DNA of 64,000 nt from Sulfurovum sp. (GTDB taxonomy: Bacteria > Campylobacterota > Campylobacteria > Campylobacterales > Sulfurovaceae). A model generated the notes under the pieces. The model had not been told where the DNA came from. It did not search any database and saw only the letters and a list, made by a program, of their open reading frames with translations. The position numbers and the translations under genes are program-made. Numbering within the stretch: the stretch's first letter is position 1; each line of letters begins with the position of its first letter. This document shows, piece after piece, positions 19,722 to 29,415 of this stretch. The stretch lies in the NCBI RefSeq assembly GCF_015493435.1, contig NZ_WGDD01000042.1, forward strand, positions 1 to 64,000. The letters are read 5' to 3'.

Positions 19722-19890
19722 TATCCTTGAAGTGTTTTTTTGATTTCGAATAGTATAGTTGAATAATAAATTAATGTCAAGAATATCTATAGATTTTATT
19801 TTATTATAATATAGAAGTATAATACTTATTATTATGATCAATAAAAACAGAAGAAATATATGTAAATGTAAAGATTATGATAGTGTGTGA

Positions 19891-19919
19891 AAATAATAAG
19901 AGGCAGATGGTTCTGCCTC
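19891..19919 (-). terminator. intrinsic terminator of 47-aa small gene
   Basis: Minus strand GAGGCAGA-ACCA-TCTGCCTC followed by TTATTATTTT. Confidence 0.65.
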
Positions 19920-19933
19920 GGAGAAATGAACGC

Positions 19934-20077
19934 TTAAACGTCCGCTACGAGTTTTTTCAATTCAAAGTTGAGACATGAGGTCAATTCGATATATTCGAGT
20001 TTGGTAATACACCCCTCTTGATATCCTTTGTAATATTTGCACATTTCAACTTGAATGGTTTTGACTTTTTCTGCCAT
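19934..20077 (-). CDS. 47-aa small protein, three Cys (not in supplied ORF track)
   Basis: MAEKVKTIQVEMCKYYKGYQEGCITKLEYIELTSCLNFELKKLVADV; AAAGGA RBS, TATAAT (20098-20103 complement), terminator directly downstream. Confidence 0.65.
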   Translation of the reverse strand: MAEKVKTIQVEMCKYYKGYQEGCITKLEYIELTSCLNFELKKLVADV

Positions 20078-20138
20078 GCCATATCCTTTCTACTTAAATT
20101 ATAAAAGAATTTTAACATGAAATTATATTTATTATAAG

Positions 20139-20172
20139 GGCATCTGGAAAATATTTATTTTTTCCAGATGCC
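20139..20172 (-). terminator. intrinsic terminator downstream of adk
   Basis: 13-bp perfect stem GGCATCTGGAAAA / TTTTCCAGATGCC with 8-nt loop. Confidence 0.7.
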
Positions 20173-20189
20173 AAGTCGGCAGCAAAGGT

Positions 20190-20783
20190 TTAGATTTTGC
20201 TCAGGACAAAAGCTTCCATTTCTGCAACCACTTCATCAAGTGTTCGCTCGCCGTTGATGATGGTAAGCAGGCCTTTGTCCGTGTAAAATCTCTGGATGGC
20301 TCCCAATGGTTCGGTGTAAATTTTCATTCTGTCGTTGAAAACCTCTTCACTGTCGTCGCTTCTTTCTTCTCCCGGGGCCGCTTCCGCTCTTCGTCCGAGG
20401 ATACGCTCTCTGGCTACTGCTTCGCTCACTCTTACTTCGATGACAGAGACAAGCTCGATGTCCTCTTCTTTGCTGACAAGTTCGTCAAAAGCGGTCATTT
20501 GCTCTTCGCTTCTCGGGTAACCGTCTATGAGAATAGTATCAACCGGTGCATTTTTGATGGCAGAAACAATAGTATCGATAATGATATTCAGAGGAACCAG
20601 TGCGCCTTTGGAAATGTAGCTCTCGATGGTTTTACCCAGTTCCGACCCGCTTGCGACTTCTTCTCTGAGCATATCGCCTGTAGAGTAGTGAACGATCCTG
20701 TCAGCATGTTTTTCCGCAATGATACTTGCATCCGTCGTTTTACCCGAACCCGGTGCCCCGATGATCAAAAATAATTTTTTCAT
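20190..20783 (-). CDS. adk: adenylate kinase
   Basis: MKKLFLIIGAPGSGKTTDASIIAEKH...HYSTGDMLREEV; ATG at 20781-20783. The listed start at 20870 translates the repeat at 20807-20886. Confidence 0.9.
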   Translation of the reverse strand: MKKLFLIIGAPGSGKTTDASIIAEKHADRIVHYSTGDMLREEVASGSELGKTIESYISKGALVPLNIIIDTIVSAIKNAPVDTILIDGYPRSEEQMTAFDELVSKEEDIELVSVIEVRVSEAVARERILGRRAEAAPGEERSDDSEEVFNDRMKIYTEPLGAIQRFYTDKGLLTIINGERTLDEVVAEMEAFVLSKI

Positions 20784-20806
20784 GTAGTGTTCCTTTTTTA
20801 AATTTA

Positions 20807-20886
20807 TTGTAGGGGTGCCCCTTGTGGGTACCCGAAACATTATGCTTTGTGCAATTATGGGCAACCACAAGGGATTGCCCCTACAA
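20807..20886. repeat. REP-like inverted pair (REPIN-like) between aspS and adk
   Basis: GTAG-GGGTGCCCCTTGTGGGTACCC (+) opposed to GTAG-GGGCAATCCCTTGTGGTTGCCC (-); abuts aspS stop codon. Confidence 0.85.
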
Positions 20887-22641
20887 TTATGCCGTCGGTG
20901 CAGCCTGTCTGAGTCTGATGCTCAGCTCTTTGAGCTGCTCATTGTCGACTTCGCTTGGTGCCTGGGTAAGCAGACACTGTGCTTTCTGTGTTTTTGGGAA
21001 GGCAATGACATCACGAATGCTGCTGGCACCTGTCATGATCATGATCATCCTGTCAAGGCCGAGTGCAAAACCGCCGTGCGGCGGTGCACCGAACTTGAGC
21101 GCGTCAAGCAGGAAGCCGAATTTACTCTGCGCTTCCTCTTCACTGATACCCAGAAGTTTGAAAACTTCTTCCTGTACATCCTCTTTATGGATACGGATAG
21201 ATCCGCCGCCCAGCTCCGTACCGTTGAGAACCACGTCATATGCGATAGATTCGATCTCTTCGATCTCATCATAGTCAAGCGATTTTGGCTGTGTGAACGG
21301 GTGGTGAAGTGCTTTGACCTTGCCGTCCTCGACTTCGAACATCGGGAAGTCCATGACCCAGAGGAACTCGAAACGGTCTTCGGGGATGATGTCCATGGTC
21401 TCTGCAAGGTAGATACGGAAACGGCCCATATAGTCCCAGACCAGTTTTTTCTCACCCGCACCGAAGAAGACGGCATCGCCCACTTCAAGTCCGCAGCGGT
21501 CGATGATCGCCTGGATGTCGTCTTCTGTGAAGAATTTGGTCAATGGGCCTTTGAGACCGTCCTCTTTCATCTGGAAATAGCCCAGACCCTGCGCGCCGAA
21601 TTTGCGTACATAGTCCTCAAAGCCTTTCATTTGGCGTTTGGAGAAGATCTCATCGCCTTTGGGTACCCTGAGCGCTTTGATACGGTTCTTTTTGGGCATT
21701 TTGGCGATACTTGAGAAGATCTCGTTGTCGCATCTCTCGAAAATATCAAGTACATCGACCATCGCAAGATCGTAACGCATGTCCGGTTTGTCCGAACCGT
21801 ATTTTTCCATCGCTTCTGCATGTGTCATACGGTTGAACTTTGTCGGTACGTCAAACCCGCATTTAATGAAAACATCGGAGATGAGTTTTTCGGCAACGGT
21901 AATGACATCTTCCTGGTCACAGAAAGACATTTCGACGTCTATCTGGGTAAATTCCGGCTGTCTGTCGGCTCTGAGGTCTTCGTCTCTGAAACATTTTGCG
22001 ATCTGGAAATAGCGGTCGAAACCACCCACCATCAGAAGCTGTTTGAAAAGCTGTGGAGATTGGGGAAGGGCATAGAACTCACCACCGTGTACACGGCTTG
22101 GTACCAGGTAGTCTCTTGCACCTTCCGGTGTTGATTTGGTCAAAATAGGTGTTTCCACTTCAAGGAAACCAAGTTCATCCAGTGCATTTCTTGTGGCGAT
22201 GGTTGCTTTGGAGCGCAGCTTGAAAGTGTTGTATGCTTTTTGTGTTCTGAGTTCAAGGTAGCGGTATTTGAGTTTGATCTCTTCGTTCACTTTTTCGTCA
22301 TTGAGCTCGAAAGGCATCGGTTTGGAGCGGTTTTCGATGGTCAGTGAATCTACTACCATTTCGACCTTGCCTGTTTTGAGGTTCGGGTTCTCAAGACCTT
22401 CGCCTCTTGCACGGATCTTGCCCGTAGCGATCAGGACGAACTGGTCTCTGATCTCTTCGGCTGTTTTGTGCGCCTCGGCATTGTCTGCCGGGTCACAGAC
22501 AAGCTGTACGACTTCGTCTTTGTCTCTGAGGTCGATAAAGATAACCCCGCCATGGTCTCTGCGGCTGGCTACCCAGCCGGCTACGGTGACTGTTTCACCG
22601 ATATGTTGTTCATTTACGTCAGCACAGTAATGTGTTCTCAT
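20887..22641 (-). CDS. aspS: aspartyl-tRNA synthetase
   Basis: [71 protein letters not shown]. Confidence 0.97.
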   Translation of the reverse strand: MRTHYCADVNEQHIGETVTVAGWVASRRDHGGVIFIDLRDKDEVVQLVCDPADNAEAHKTAEEIRDQFVLIATGKIRARGEGLENPNLKTGKVEMVVDSLTIENRSKPMPFELNDEKVNEEIKLKYRYLELRTQKAYNTFKLRSKATIATRNALDELGFLEVETPILTKSTPEGARDYLVPSRVHGGEFYALPQSPQLFKQLLMVGGFDRYFQIAKCFRDEDLRADRQPEFTQIDVEMSFCDQEDVITVAEKLISDVFIKCGFDVPTKFNRMTHAEAMEKYGSDKPDMRYDLAMVDVLDIFERCDNEIFSSIAKMPKKNRIKALRVPKGDEIFSKRQMKGFEDYVRKFGAQGLGYFQMKEDGLKGPLTKFFTEDDIQAIIDRCGLEVGDAVFFGAGEKKLVWDYMGRFRIYLAETMDIIPEDRFEFLWVMDFPMFEVEDGKVKALHHPFTQPKSLDYDEIEEIESIAYDVVLNGTELGGGSIRIHKEDVQEEVFKLLGISEEEAQSKFGFLLDALKFGAPPHGGFALGLDRMIMIMTGASSIRDVIAFPKTQKAQCLLTQAPSEVDNEQLKELSIRLRQAAPTA

Positions 22642-22689
22642 CAAAAATCCTATCTAATTATAATGGTGCGATTATATCCAAAAAAGTTT

Positions 22690-22703
22690 AGGGTTGTTAC
22701 CCT
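22690..22703 (-). terminator. short terminator-like hairpin
   Basis: Minus strand AGGGT-AACA-ACCCT followed by AAACTTTTTT; downstream of the 22748 gene. Confidence 0.45.
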
Positions 22704-22747
22704 GCATGCCGAACAGGAGACAGACAACAATGGTCATGAAGGCATCT

Positions 22748-23206
22748 TTAATGGAGCAGATAGTCTTTTTCCCAAAAAAATTCGATCCATTCATTTGTTT
22801 CATAGAGACTGAAATCGGGCTGTATTACAGCACTTTTTTTATAATAGATGGATCCTGACTTGAAAGTGGCATGTGTAAAACGCTTCCTGAGAAGGGAAAG
22901 TACTTCCTTCAGTGTTTCTCCGCTGTCTACAATGTCGTCAAGTACCAGTACTTTAGCGGCATTTTCCAGTGCCGGCACATTGAAAATCCTGCACCGTCTT
23001 CCTTTCTGGTCACCTTCATAGAGAATGGAGTTGATGCTCATGAGCTGACGGTTTCCCGTAGCGGAAGCATAGGCATGCCCCAGTGTCCATCCGCCTCTGG
23101 CAATGGCGACGATGGTATCGGGTCTGTAGGTGTCTGTAAGACGAACCAGTTTTTTGACATCTTCGACAAATTGTGTATAGGGATAATAGACCATATAGAG
23201 CTCCAT
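22748..23206 (-). CDS. phosphoribosyltransferase (hypoxanthine/xanthine type-like)
   Basis: TIVAIARGGWTLGHAYAS; VLVLDDIVDSGETLKEV PRPP motif. Start trimmed from 23491. Confidence 0.85.
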   Translation of the reverse strand: MELYMVYYPYTQFVEDVKKLVRLTDTYRPDTIVAIARGGWTLGHAYASATGNRQLMSINSILYEGDQKGRRCRIFNVPALENAAKVLVLDDIVDSGETLKEVLSLLRKRFTHATFKSGSIYYKKSAVIQPDFSLYETNEWIEFFWEKDYLLH

Positions 23207-23263
23207 CAGAAAATAATAAAACAGTGTAACATGATATAGAATAATCTTTGCTATAATCACTTT

Positions 23264-24448
23264 ATGGATCCTATAGAAAAACTTGAAAAAGCCAAAGCGA
23301 AACTGATGTTGGAACATCCCTATATCGGATCGGTTTCCACCGTCCTGAAGCTGGATAACAACAGAGATACACTGACATTCAGCAGTGACGGTATACACTT
23401 GAAATACAATGATGAATATTTCGAGAAAGTACCTGTTGAAGAAATAGAGTTCGCTTTGGCGAACGGGGCAATGCATGCCGTACTCAGGCACAGTGAACGT
23501 GCAGAGGAGCGTGTCGGGCGTATTTGGCAGGCGGCGAGCGATCTTGTGGTCAACGCTATGCTGGTGAAGAACGGTTTTGAACTGCCGCCCTATGTCTATT
23601 ATGATGAGCGTTTTGAAGGAATGTACGCCGAAGAGATATACGATGTACTTAAAGATGAAATGATCACCAATGATGCCCGTGATGAAGCAGAGGCAGAAGA
23701 TGAAATGTCACAGGAACCCGGGGATCAGCAGCGCAAGAGTGAAGAGAGCCAGAACGGGAGTACCCGCGAGCGTGCGGTACAGCAGGCATCCATGGAAAAA
23801 AATGAAGCTGCACAGATAGAAGCGGAGGGGGAGGCGCTTCAGGAAATGTTCGAGCAGATATTTCAGAAGTATAAGAGACAGGGGGAACTGCCGAAAGAAT
23901 TGCAGCGGCTTGTACCGGAATATTTTTCACACCAAATAAACTGGCGTGAAATACTGTACCGGTATATTGCTTCCTATGCCAAAAACAGCTACTCCTTTAT
24001 GCCTCCAAACATGAAATATCTTTACCGTGGTATCTGTCTGCCCAGTCTGAGTTCAGACCTGCTGCGTGTTGTCATTGCTGTTGATACTTCCGGCTCTGTC
24101 GATGAAACCTTACTGGGAATTTTTCTGGGTGAAGTAAATACCGTGATGCAGCACTATCCCAACTATGAGATCGATCTGATCACGGCTGATGCCAAGATCC
24201 GGTCACACAGGGTCTATCTGCCCGGTGAATTTCTGGCCTATGAAGTAAGCGGAGGCGGAGGGACGGATTTTCGTCCGGTATTTGAATATATTGACAAGCA
24301 TATCGACTATCCGACACTGCTGCTGTACTTCACCGACGGGATGGGTACTTTTCCTTCGTATGCACCGGGGTATGACGTTCTGTGGGTGATGCCGGAAGAG
24401 AGAGAAGTGCCTTTTGGAGAGGTGCTTGTTTTGGAAGGCGGCAATTAA
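23264..24448 (+). CDS. DUF2201 VWA-like / putative metallopeptidase-domain protein
   Basis: N-terminal ALANGAMHAVLRHSERAEER...AASDLVVNAML; C-terminal VVIAVDTSGSVDETLL and TDGMGTFP VWA features. Confidence 0.85.
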   Translation: MDPIEKLEKAKAKLMLEHPYIGSVSTVLKLDNNRDTLTFSSDGIHLKYNDEYFEKVPVEEIEFALANGAMHAVLRHSERAEERVGRIWQAASDLVVNAMLVKNGFELPPYVYYDERFEGMYAEEIYDVLKDEMITNDARDEAEAEDEMSQEPGDQQRKSEESQNGSTRERAVQQASMEKNEAAQIEAEGEALQEMFEQIFQKYKRQGELPKELQRLVPEYFSHQINWREILYRYIASYAKNSYSFMPPNMKYLYRGICLPSLSSDLLRVVIAVDTSGSVDETLLGIFLGEVNTVMQHYPNYEIDLITADAKIRSHRVYLPGEFLAYEVSGGGGTDFRPVFEYIDKHIDYPTLLLYFTDGMGTFPSYAPGYDVLWVMPEEREVPFGEVLVLEGGN

Positions 24449-24504
24449 TATTTGGTTTAAAGAGTTTTGGTATACTTGATTGAATTTATAGTGAGGATAT
24501 TTTA

Positions 24505-25605
24505 ATGTTTGAAAATAACAGTTCCGGCTCCTGTTTTTCGCACTCCTTTGCGATTGTGCTGATTCCGCTGATTTTTATGGTCGGACTTGTGCTCGGCTAT
24601 GTCGGTGTGATCCCTTTGAAAGTGGAGCTTCATACACTGCTGATCATCATGTTCATTTTTATTGTGTTCCTCTTTTTTGTGCGTCACAATGCCAACTATG
24701 CGGTGTGTCATATGCGCGGAAGTTTTTCGAGGATGGAATCGGAACTTCAAAGTGCGTTGAGAGCCAATGCCCTGACCATTATGGGCAAAACCAAGTCGAC
24801 CCTCCACGTCAAAGATTTTATGGGGGATTACTATAAAGATATCAGGAATGACAACTTTGCGAAAGTGGCACCGTCCGTCTTCCCGATGCTCGGTATTTTG
24901 GGAACATTCATTGCCATTGCACTTTCAATGCCTGATTTCACAGTGAAAGATCTCAGTGCACTCGATAAAGAGATTTCGATACTGCTCTCCGGGATCGGAA
25001 CGGCATTTTACGCTTCGATCTACGGAATCATGCTTTCTCTTATCTGGACCTATTTTGAGAAGCGCGGGACGGCCAAAGTGGACAAATATATTTATGATCT
25101 CGAAAAACTCTACGATTCGCGTATCTGGAAAAAGTCCGAGTTGATCAAACATGAGCATATGCAGAGCGAACTCAAAGACCAGGAGATCGTCAAAACGCTC
25201 AAAGAGACTTTCAATATGGACTTTGTCAGAGAGTTGAACGAACAGTACCTGAAAAATTTCACGACGATCATGAGCGAAACTTCCCACAGTTTCAGCGAGT
25301 TGACAAAGCAGATGCAGAATGCTTCGGCAGAGCTGCGTATGACACTTGACAAAGTGCACCGCAGACAGGAAAGTGTCAATGCCGTCTCTACCATCAGGGA
25401 AAATATTGAAGGCTTTAACGAAAATGCCAAAAACCTGCAGCGTTCCATGGAACGTTTTGACGGTACGGTAGAGCATACGTTTGAGAAAATAGACAGTGAA
25501 GTCGGAGAGATCGTCGGGCAGCTTGGCAGTTTTGCACATTTGCTTTCCGAACAGAATAAGCTGATACTGAAAAATCTTGATATGCTCAATGAGGATAAAA
25601 AATAG
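24505..25605 (+). CDS. MotA/TolQ/ExbB proton-channel family protein with long coiled-coil tail
   Basis: VFPMLGILGTFIAIALSM...LLSGIGTAFYASIYGIMLSLIW; about 150 aa helical tail. Confidence 0.85.
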   Translation: MFENNSSGSCFSHSFAIVLIPLIFMVGLVLGYVGVIPLKVELHTLLIIMFIFIVFLFFVRHNANYAVCHMRGSFSRMESELQSALRANALTIMGKTKSTLHVKDFMGDYYKDIRNDNFAKVAPSVFPMLGILGTFIAIALSMPDFTVKDLSALDKEISILLSGIGTAFYASIYGIMLSLIWTYFEKRGTAKVDKYIYDLEKLYDSRIWKKSELIKHEHMQSELKDQEIVKTLKETFNMDFVRELNEQYLKNFTTIMSETSHSFSELTKQMQNASAELRMTLDKVHRRQESVNAVSTIRENIEGFNENAKNLQRSMERFDGTVEHTFEKIDSEVGEIVGQLGSFAHLLSEQNKLILKNLDMLNEDKK

Positions 25606-26738
25606 TGTTCCGAAAAAAAGCGACAGACGAAGGGAGCAACTTCTGGATCTCCTATGCCGATCTTATGGCAGGTTTGCTGTTTGTGTTCATTCTGCTGATC
25701 GGTGCCATTGTTTCCAAGTCCATTATTCTTAAAAGCGATCTGCACAAGAAAGAAGACCGCCTTGCGCTGGTTTCGGATATGCTCAGGCACAAGGAGAAAA
25801 CGCTTGAAGCACTGAATGTGTCGCTTGAAAAGAAAAATGAAATACTCAAGGCACATGACAGGAAGATAGATGAACAGCTGCATACACTCAGTCTGAAAGA
25901 TGATGAGATCAAGAAGCTCAACCAGATGCTGCTTCAGGCCAATACACAAAAAGATTTGCTCAGCCACAAGATCGTACTGGTGCAGAATCTGCTGAACGAG
26001 AGCAACAGTACCCTGAACCAAACCAGGGTAAATCTGGCAGCACGCAACAAAATGCTTGAAAAATACAAAGGCCGGATCGTTGTTCTTTCCGACCAGCTCA
26101 GTGATGTGAACAGGACAGTCAAAGAAAAAGATGAAAAACTGCTTGCCCTGCTGAACGCGCTTGATGAAAAAGAGACGAAGTATGATGCCATGATCGCCAG
26201 TCTCCAAAAACAGAAGGCCAAGATCAGATCGTTGACAGGTATCAAGCTCAAAGTCATCGCGGCACTGAAGGAGGCGCTGGGCAACAAGATCGACATTGAC
26301 AAGAAAAGCGGATCGCTCAGACTCTCATCGAACATACTGTTCGATAAGGGAAGCGCTGTGCTGAAAGACGATGCCAAAGCAGAACTCAAACAGGCTTTTG
26401 AAGAATATATCGGTACGCTGGTGACCAATCCGAAAATAAGACCGCATCTTGACAAGATCATCATCGAAGGACATACAGACAGTGACGGAGGCTATCTCTA
26501 CAACCTCGATCTTTCGCAGCGGAGAGCTTTTGCTGTCATGAACTACCTCCTGACACTCGATTTTGCCAAGAAATACAACCTTCAGGCCCTCATGATCGCT
26601 TCGGGGCGCTCCTATCTGGATCCGGTCAAGGTGAATGGAGTAGAAGATAAAGAAGCTTCAAGGCGTATCGAGATCAAGTTCAGACTTAAAAATGAAGATG
26701 CCATGCATGAGATAGAGAAGGTACTCGATGCAAAATAA
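25605..26738 (+). CDS. MotB/OmpA-family protein
   Basis: WISYADLMAGLLFVFILLIGAI TM with Asp; C-terminal OmpA-like IIEGHTDSDGGYLYNLDLSQRRAFAVMNYLL. Overlaps the preceding stop region. Confidence 0.88.
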   Translation: MFRKKATDEGSNFWISYADLMAGLLFVFILLIGAIVSKSIILKSDLHKKEDRLALVSDMLRHKEKTLEALNVSLEKKNEILKAHDRKIDEQLHTLSLKDDEIKKLNQMLLQANTQKDLLSHKIVLVQNLLNESNSTLNQTRVNLAARNKMLEKYKGRIVVLSDQLSDVNRTVKEKDEKLLALLNALDEKETKYDAMIASLQKQKAKIRSLTGIKLKVIAALKEALGNKIDIDKKSGSLRLSSNILFDKGSAVLKDDAKAELKQAFEEYIGTLVTNPKIRPHLDKIIIEGHTDSDGGYLYNLDLSQRRAFAVMNYLLTLDFAKKYNLQALMIASGRSYLDPVKVNGVEDKEASRRIEIKFRLKNEDAMHEIEKVLDAK

Positions 26739-26892
26739 TTTTAAACCCAGGCAGACAGAAGCAGCGAAAAAGCGCCTTTCTGTTTATTTGAAAGAAGCGG
26801 AACAGACCCTTGAGGCAGAAAAGCAGCTCTATAAAAAGATTCGCAAACGCCATTCACTCGGATACAGGATATTGGCATTTTTTAAAAGATAG
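26728..26892 (+). CDS. 54-aa basic coiled-coil small protein (not in ORF track)
   Basis: MQNNFKPRQTEAAKKRLSVYLKEAEQTLEAEKQLYKKIRKRHSLGYRILAFFKR; ATG overlaps the OmpA-like stop by 11 bp. Confidence 0.5.
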   Translation: MQNNFKPRQTEAAKKRLSVYLKEAEQTLEAEKQLYKKIRKRHSLGYRILAFFKR

Positions 26893-26959
26893 TCTCAGCT
26901 TTTTGCAGCGGAGGCTATCTCAAACTATGGCTTTTCTGTCTTGCACAAAGTGTTGCAAA

Positions 26960-29278
26960 TCACTGTGACCGGCTGTGTAGCGCTTTCTCTCCCTCTATAA
27001 CTTCGTCTTTATATACTTTTACCCCTTCGAGATATCCGCTGATCTCTACTTCTTCATAGGCAATGCCTTCGGGTACTGCTTCAGAGTGCAGTTGTACGGC
27101 GCACTGTTTGTAGTTCGGTTCGAAAGATTTCGGGTCGAATTCCGGGATGGTAATATTGTTGATGAGCTGTTCATTGAAGTGGAAAGGTACGAAGACATTC
27201 CCTTCCCGTACGGTTTCGCTCACTTTCACAATGACATCCTCTACTCGTCCCCTGTTTCCGGAAAGTGAGATGCGGTCTCCGCTTTTGACTTTGAGCTTTG
27301 CAGCATCTTTGGGGCTGAGGTCGACCCAGGCTTCCGGTGCCAGGTTGTCCAGTATGCCGATGGTTCCTGTTTTAGTACGAGTATGGAACTGTTCGACCGT
27401 TCGTCCCGTGTTGAGTATGAGAGGCAGTCCTTTGCATTGCATTTCACTCAGCGGTATCCAGTCTACAGGAAGAAGGTTCGCTGTGCCGTCAGCTGTAGGG
27501 CAGGGCATTTCCTCGGAGTAGAGGCGTTTGGTACCTTTGGGGGCTTTTTCATTGCAGGGCCACTGTATGCCTCCCAGTTCTTCGATAAGTTCGTAGCTCA
27601 TACCGCTGTAGTCGCAGAGCTGACCCTGGCTGACTCGTCTAATTTCATTAAAAACATCTCTTGGTGTCTGAAGGTCTTTGAAAAGCAGCTCGTGTTTGCC
27701 TTCAAAGTATTTGGAAAATTCTATGACGATGTCAAGATCGCTTTTGGTCGTTCCCAGAGGTTCTATGGCTTTTTTGGCATAGTTGCATCGTCGTTCGGAG
27801 TTGGTGTAGCATCCCTCTTTCTCACTCCATGTTGCTGCGGCAAAGACCACGTCGGCGATTTGTGCAGTGTCGGACATGAAGGCATCCTGTACGACAAGAA
27901 GGTCGAGTTTTTTAAGGGCTTCTCTCAATCCGTTCTGGTCCGGGTAGGAAACGAGCGGATTGGTCGCGACCACCCAGAGTGCTTTGATCTCCCCTCGATT
28001 GATCGCATCGATGATCTGCGGGTAGGCATAGCCTCTGGCCGAAGGGATAAGCGCTTCGGGTACATTGATGAGGGAAGCGAATTCTTTTCTGTCTGCTTCC
28101 GAAGCATAATTCCTATAGCCGGGGATAGAGGAAGTGAAGCCGAATTCTCTCGTTCCCATGGCGTTGCACTGCCCGGTAATGGACATGGGGGAGGATCCTT
28201 CTTTGCCGAGGTTCCCGGTAATAAGCGCCAGGTTGCAGATGGCTGAAACGGTATCGGTCCCGATACTGCTCTGGTTCACGCCCATGGTCCAGGCACTCAT
28301 GGCTCTGTCCGCCGTGGCATAGATCTTGGCCAGGTTGTAAAGTGCTTTGACATCGATACCCGTAATATGTGCTACTTCCTGCGGAGGATAGTTGTTCATA
28401 ATATGCTTTCTGAACGCTTTGTAGCCGTTGGTCCGCTCTTTGATGAACGTTTCATCTTCCCAGCCCTGTTCCATGATAATGTAGCAAAGTCCGTTAAGCA
28501 GTGCCAGGTCGGAACGCGGCGCAAGCGGTACGAAAATGTCTGCCATCTGGGATGTCTTTGACTTGCGCGGGTCGACAACAATGAGGGTCGGCTTTTTGCC
28601 TGTCTCTTTTTTGTTTTTGGCAATATGCAGTTTCAAAATAGGGTGGTTGTCTGCAATGTTCGCACCGATGAGCAGAATGACATCGGCTTTGGAGAAGTCT
28701 TCATAGCATCCGGTCGGGCCGTCCGAACCGAAGGTCTGCTTGTACCCCATGACGGCGGAAGCCATACAAAGCGTGGTATTGCCGTCGTAATTGTTGGTTT
28801 CAAGTCCAAGCTGGGTGAATTTACCCAAAGCGTAGAACTCTTCGGTCAGAAGCTGTCCGGTCGAGATGACGGAAACAGCGCCTTTGCCATGTTCCTTCTG
28901 TATGCGCTTGAATTCGTCGCTGACCTTTGTGAATGTCTCCTCCCAGCCTGCAGGGGTGAGTGTACCGTTCTTCCTGATCATCGGTGCAGGGACACGGCTG
29001 TCCGCGCGTACCATTTCGTGTTCGCTCAGGCCTTTGGGGCAGAGGGTACCCATGTTGACAGGGTGAAGCGGGTCGCCTTTGGAGTAGACCGCATTGCCGT
29101 CCTTGACGCCGATGTACATACCGCAGCCGACACCGCAGTAGCCGCAAGTGGTGCGTACCCACTTGTCAGGGGCTTTGGCTTTGGCCACTTTGCCGAAGAT
29201 GGGGTCGTCTACGAGGGCATATTTGTCTTCTTTGATATCGAAGCCGAGAAAGTTTTTTGCTTTGTCTATGAGACTCAT
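26960..29278 (-). CDS. molybdopterin nitrate reductase catalytic subunit, assimilatory type (no Tat signal)
   Basis: TTCGYCGVGCGMYIGV 4Fe-4S motif, MoCo-binding family features; linked to nitrite reductase and nitrate transporter. Confidence 0.85.
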   Translation of the reverse strand: MSLIDKAKNFLGFDIKEDKYALVDDPIFGKVAKAKAPDKWVRTTCGYCGVGCGMYIGVKDGNAVYSKGDPLHPVNMGTLCPKGLSEHEMVRADSRVPAPMIRKNGTLTPAGWEETFTKVSDEFKRIQKEHGKGAVSVISTGQLLTEEFYALGKFTQLGLETNNYDGNTTLCMASAVMGYKQTFGSDGPTGCYEDFSKADVILLIGANIADNHPILKLHIAKNKKETGKKPTLIVVDPRKSKTSQMADIFVPLAPRSDLALLNGLCYIIMEQGWEDETFIKERTNGYKAFRKHIMNNYPPQEVAHITGIDVKALYNLAKIYATADRAMSAWTMGVNQSSIGTDTVSAICNLALITGNLGKEGSSPMSITGQCNAMGTREFGFTSSIPGYRNYASEADRKEFASLINVPEALIPSARGYAYPQIIDAINRGEIKALWVVATNPLVSYPDQNGLREALKKLDLLVVQDAFMSDTAQIADVVFAAATWSEKEGCYTNSERRCNYAKKAIEPLGTTKSDLDIVIEFSKYFEGKHELLFKDLQTPRDVFNEIRRVSQGQLCDYSGMSYELIEELGGIQWPCNEKAPKGTKRLYSEEMPCPTADGTANLLPVDWIPLSEMQCKGLPLILNTGRTVEQFHTRTKTGTIGILDNLAPEAWVDLSPKDAAKLKVKSGDRISLSGNRGRVEDVIVKVSETVREGNVFVPFHFNEQLINNITIPEFDPKSFEPNYKQCAVQLHSEAVPEGIAYEEVEISGYLEGVKVYKDEVIEGEKALHSRSQ

Positions 29279-29295
29279 TGTATTCTCCAAGTCAA

Positions 29296-29404
29296 GGGTA
29301 CCCACAAGGGGCACCCCTACGGTATTTTATGTATTCATGTTTGTATGGGGGCATCCCTTCTGGGTGCCCACCATGTCAAGGGTACCCACAAGGGGCACCT
29401 CTAC
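29296..29404. repeat. cluster of three REP-like half-units
   Basis: 29296-29320 (-), 29343-29369 (+), 29380-29404 (-); 29291-29327 and 29375-29411 are 37-bp direct repeats with 2 mismatches. Confidence 0.85.
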
Positions 29405-29415
29405 GGTATCTCAAT

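Noticed and set aside
20815-21714. 299-aa plus-strand ORF
   Set aside because: Antisense to aspS and begins in the REP-like repeat.
23264-26892. Complete Zorya anti-phage system
   Set aside because: Only a ZorA/ZorB-like pair; no ZorC, ZorD helicase or ZorE nuclease in the flanks, so not called as Zorya.
29296-29404. Possible CRISPR array
   Set aside because: Only three half-units in alternating orientation with no regular spacers; fits REP-like elements.
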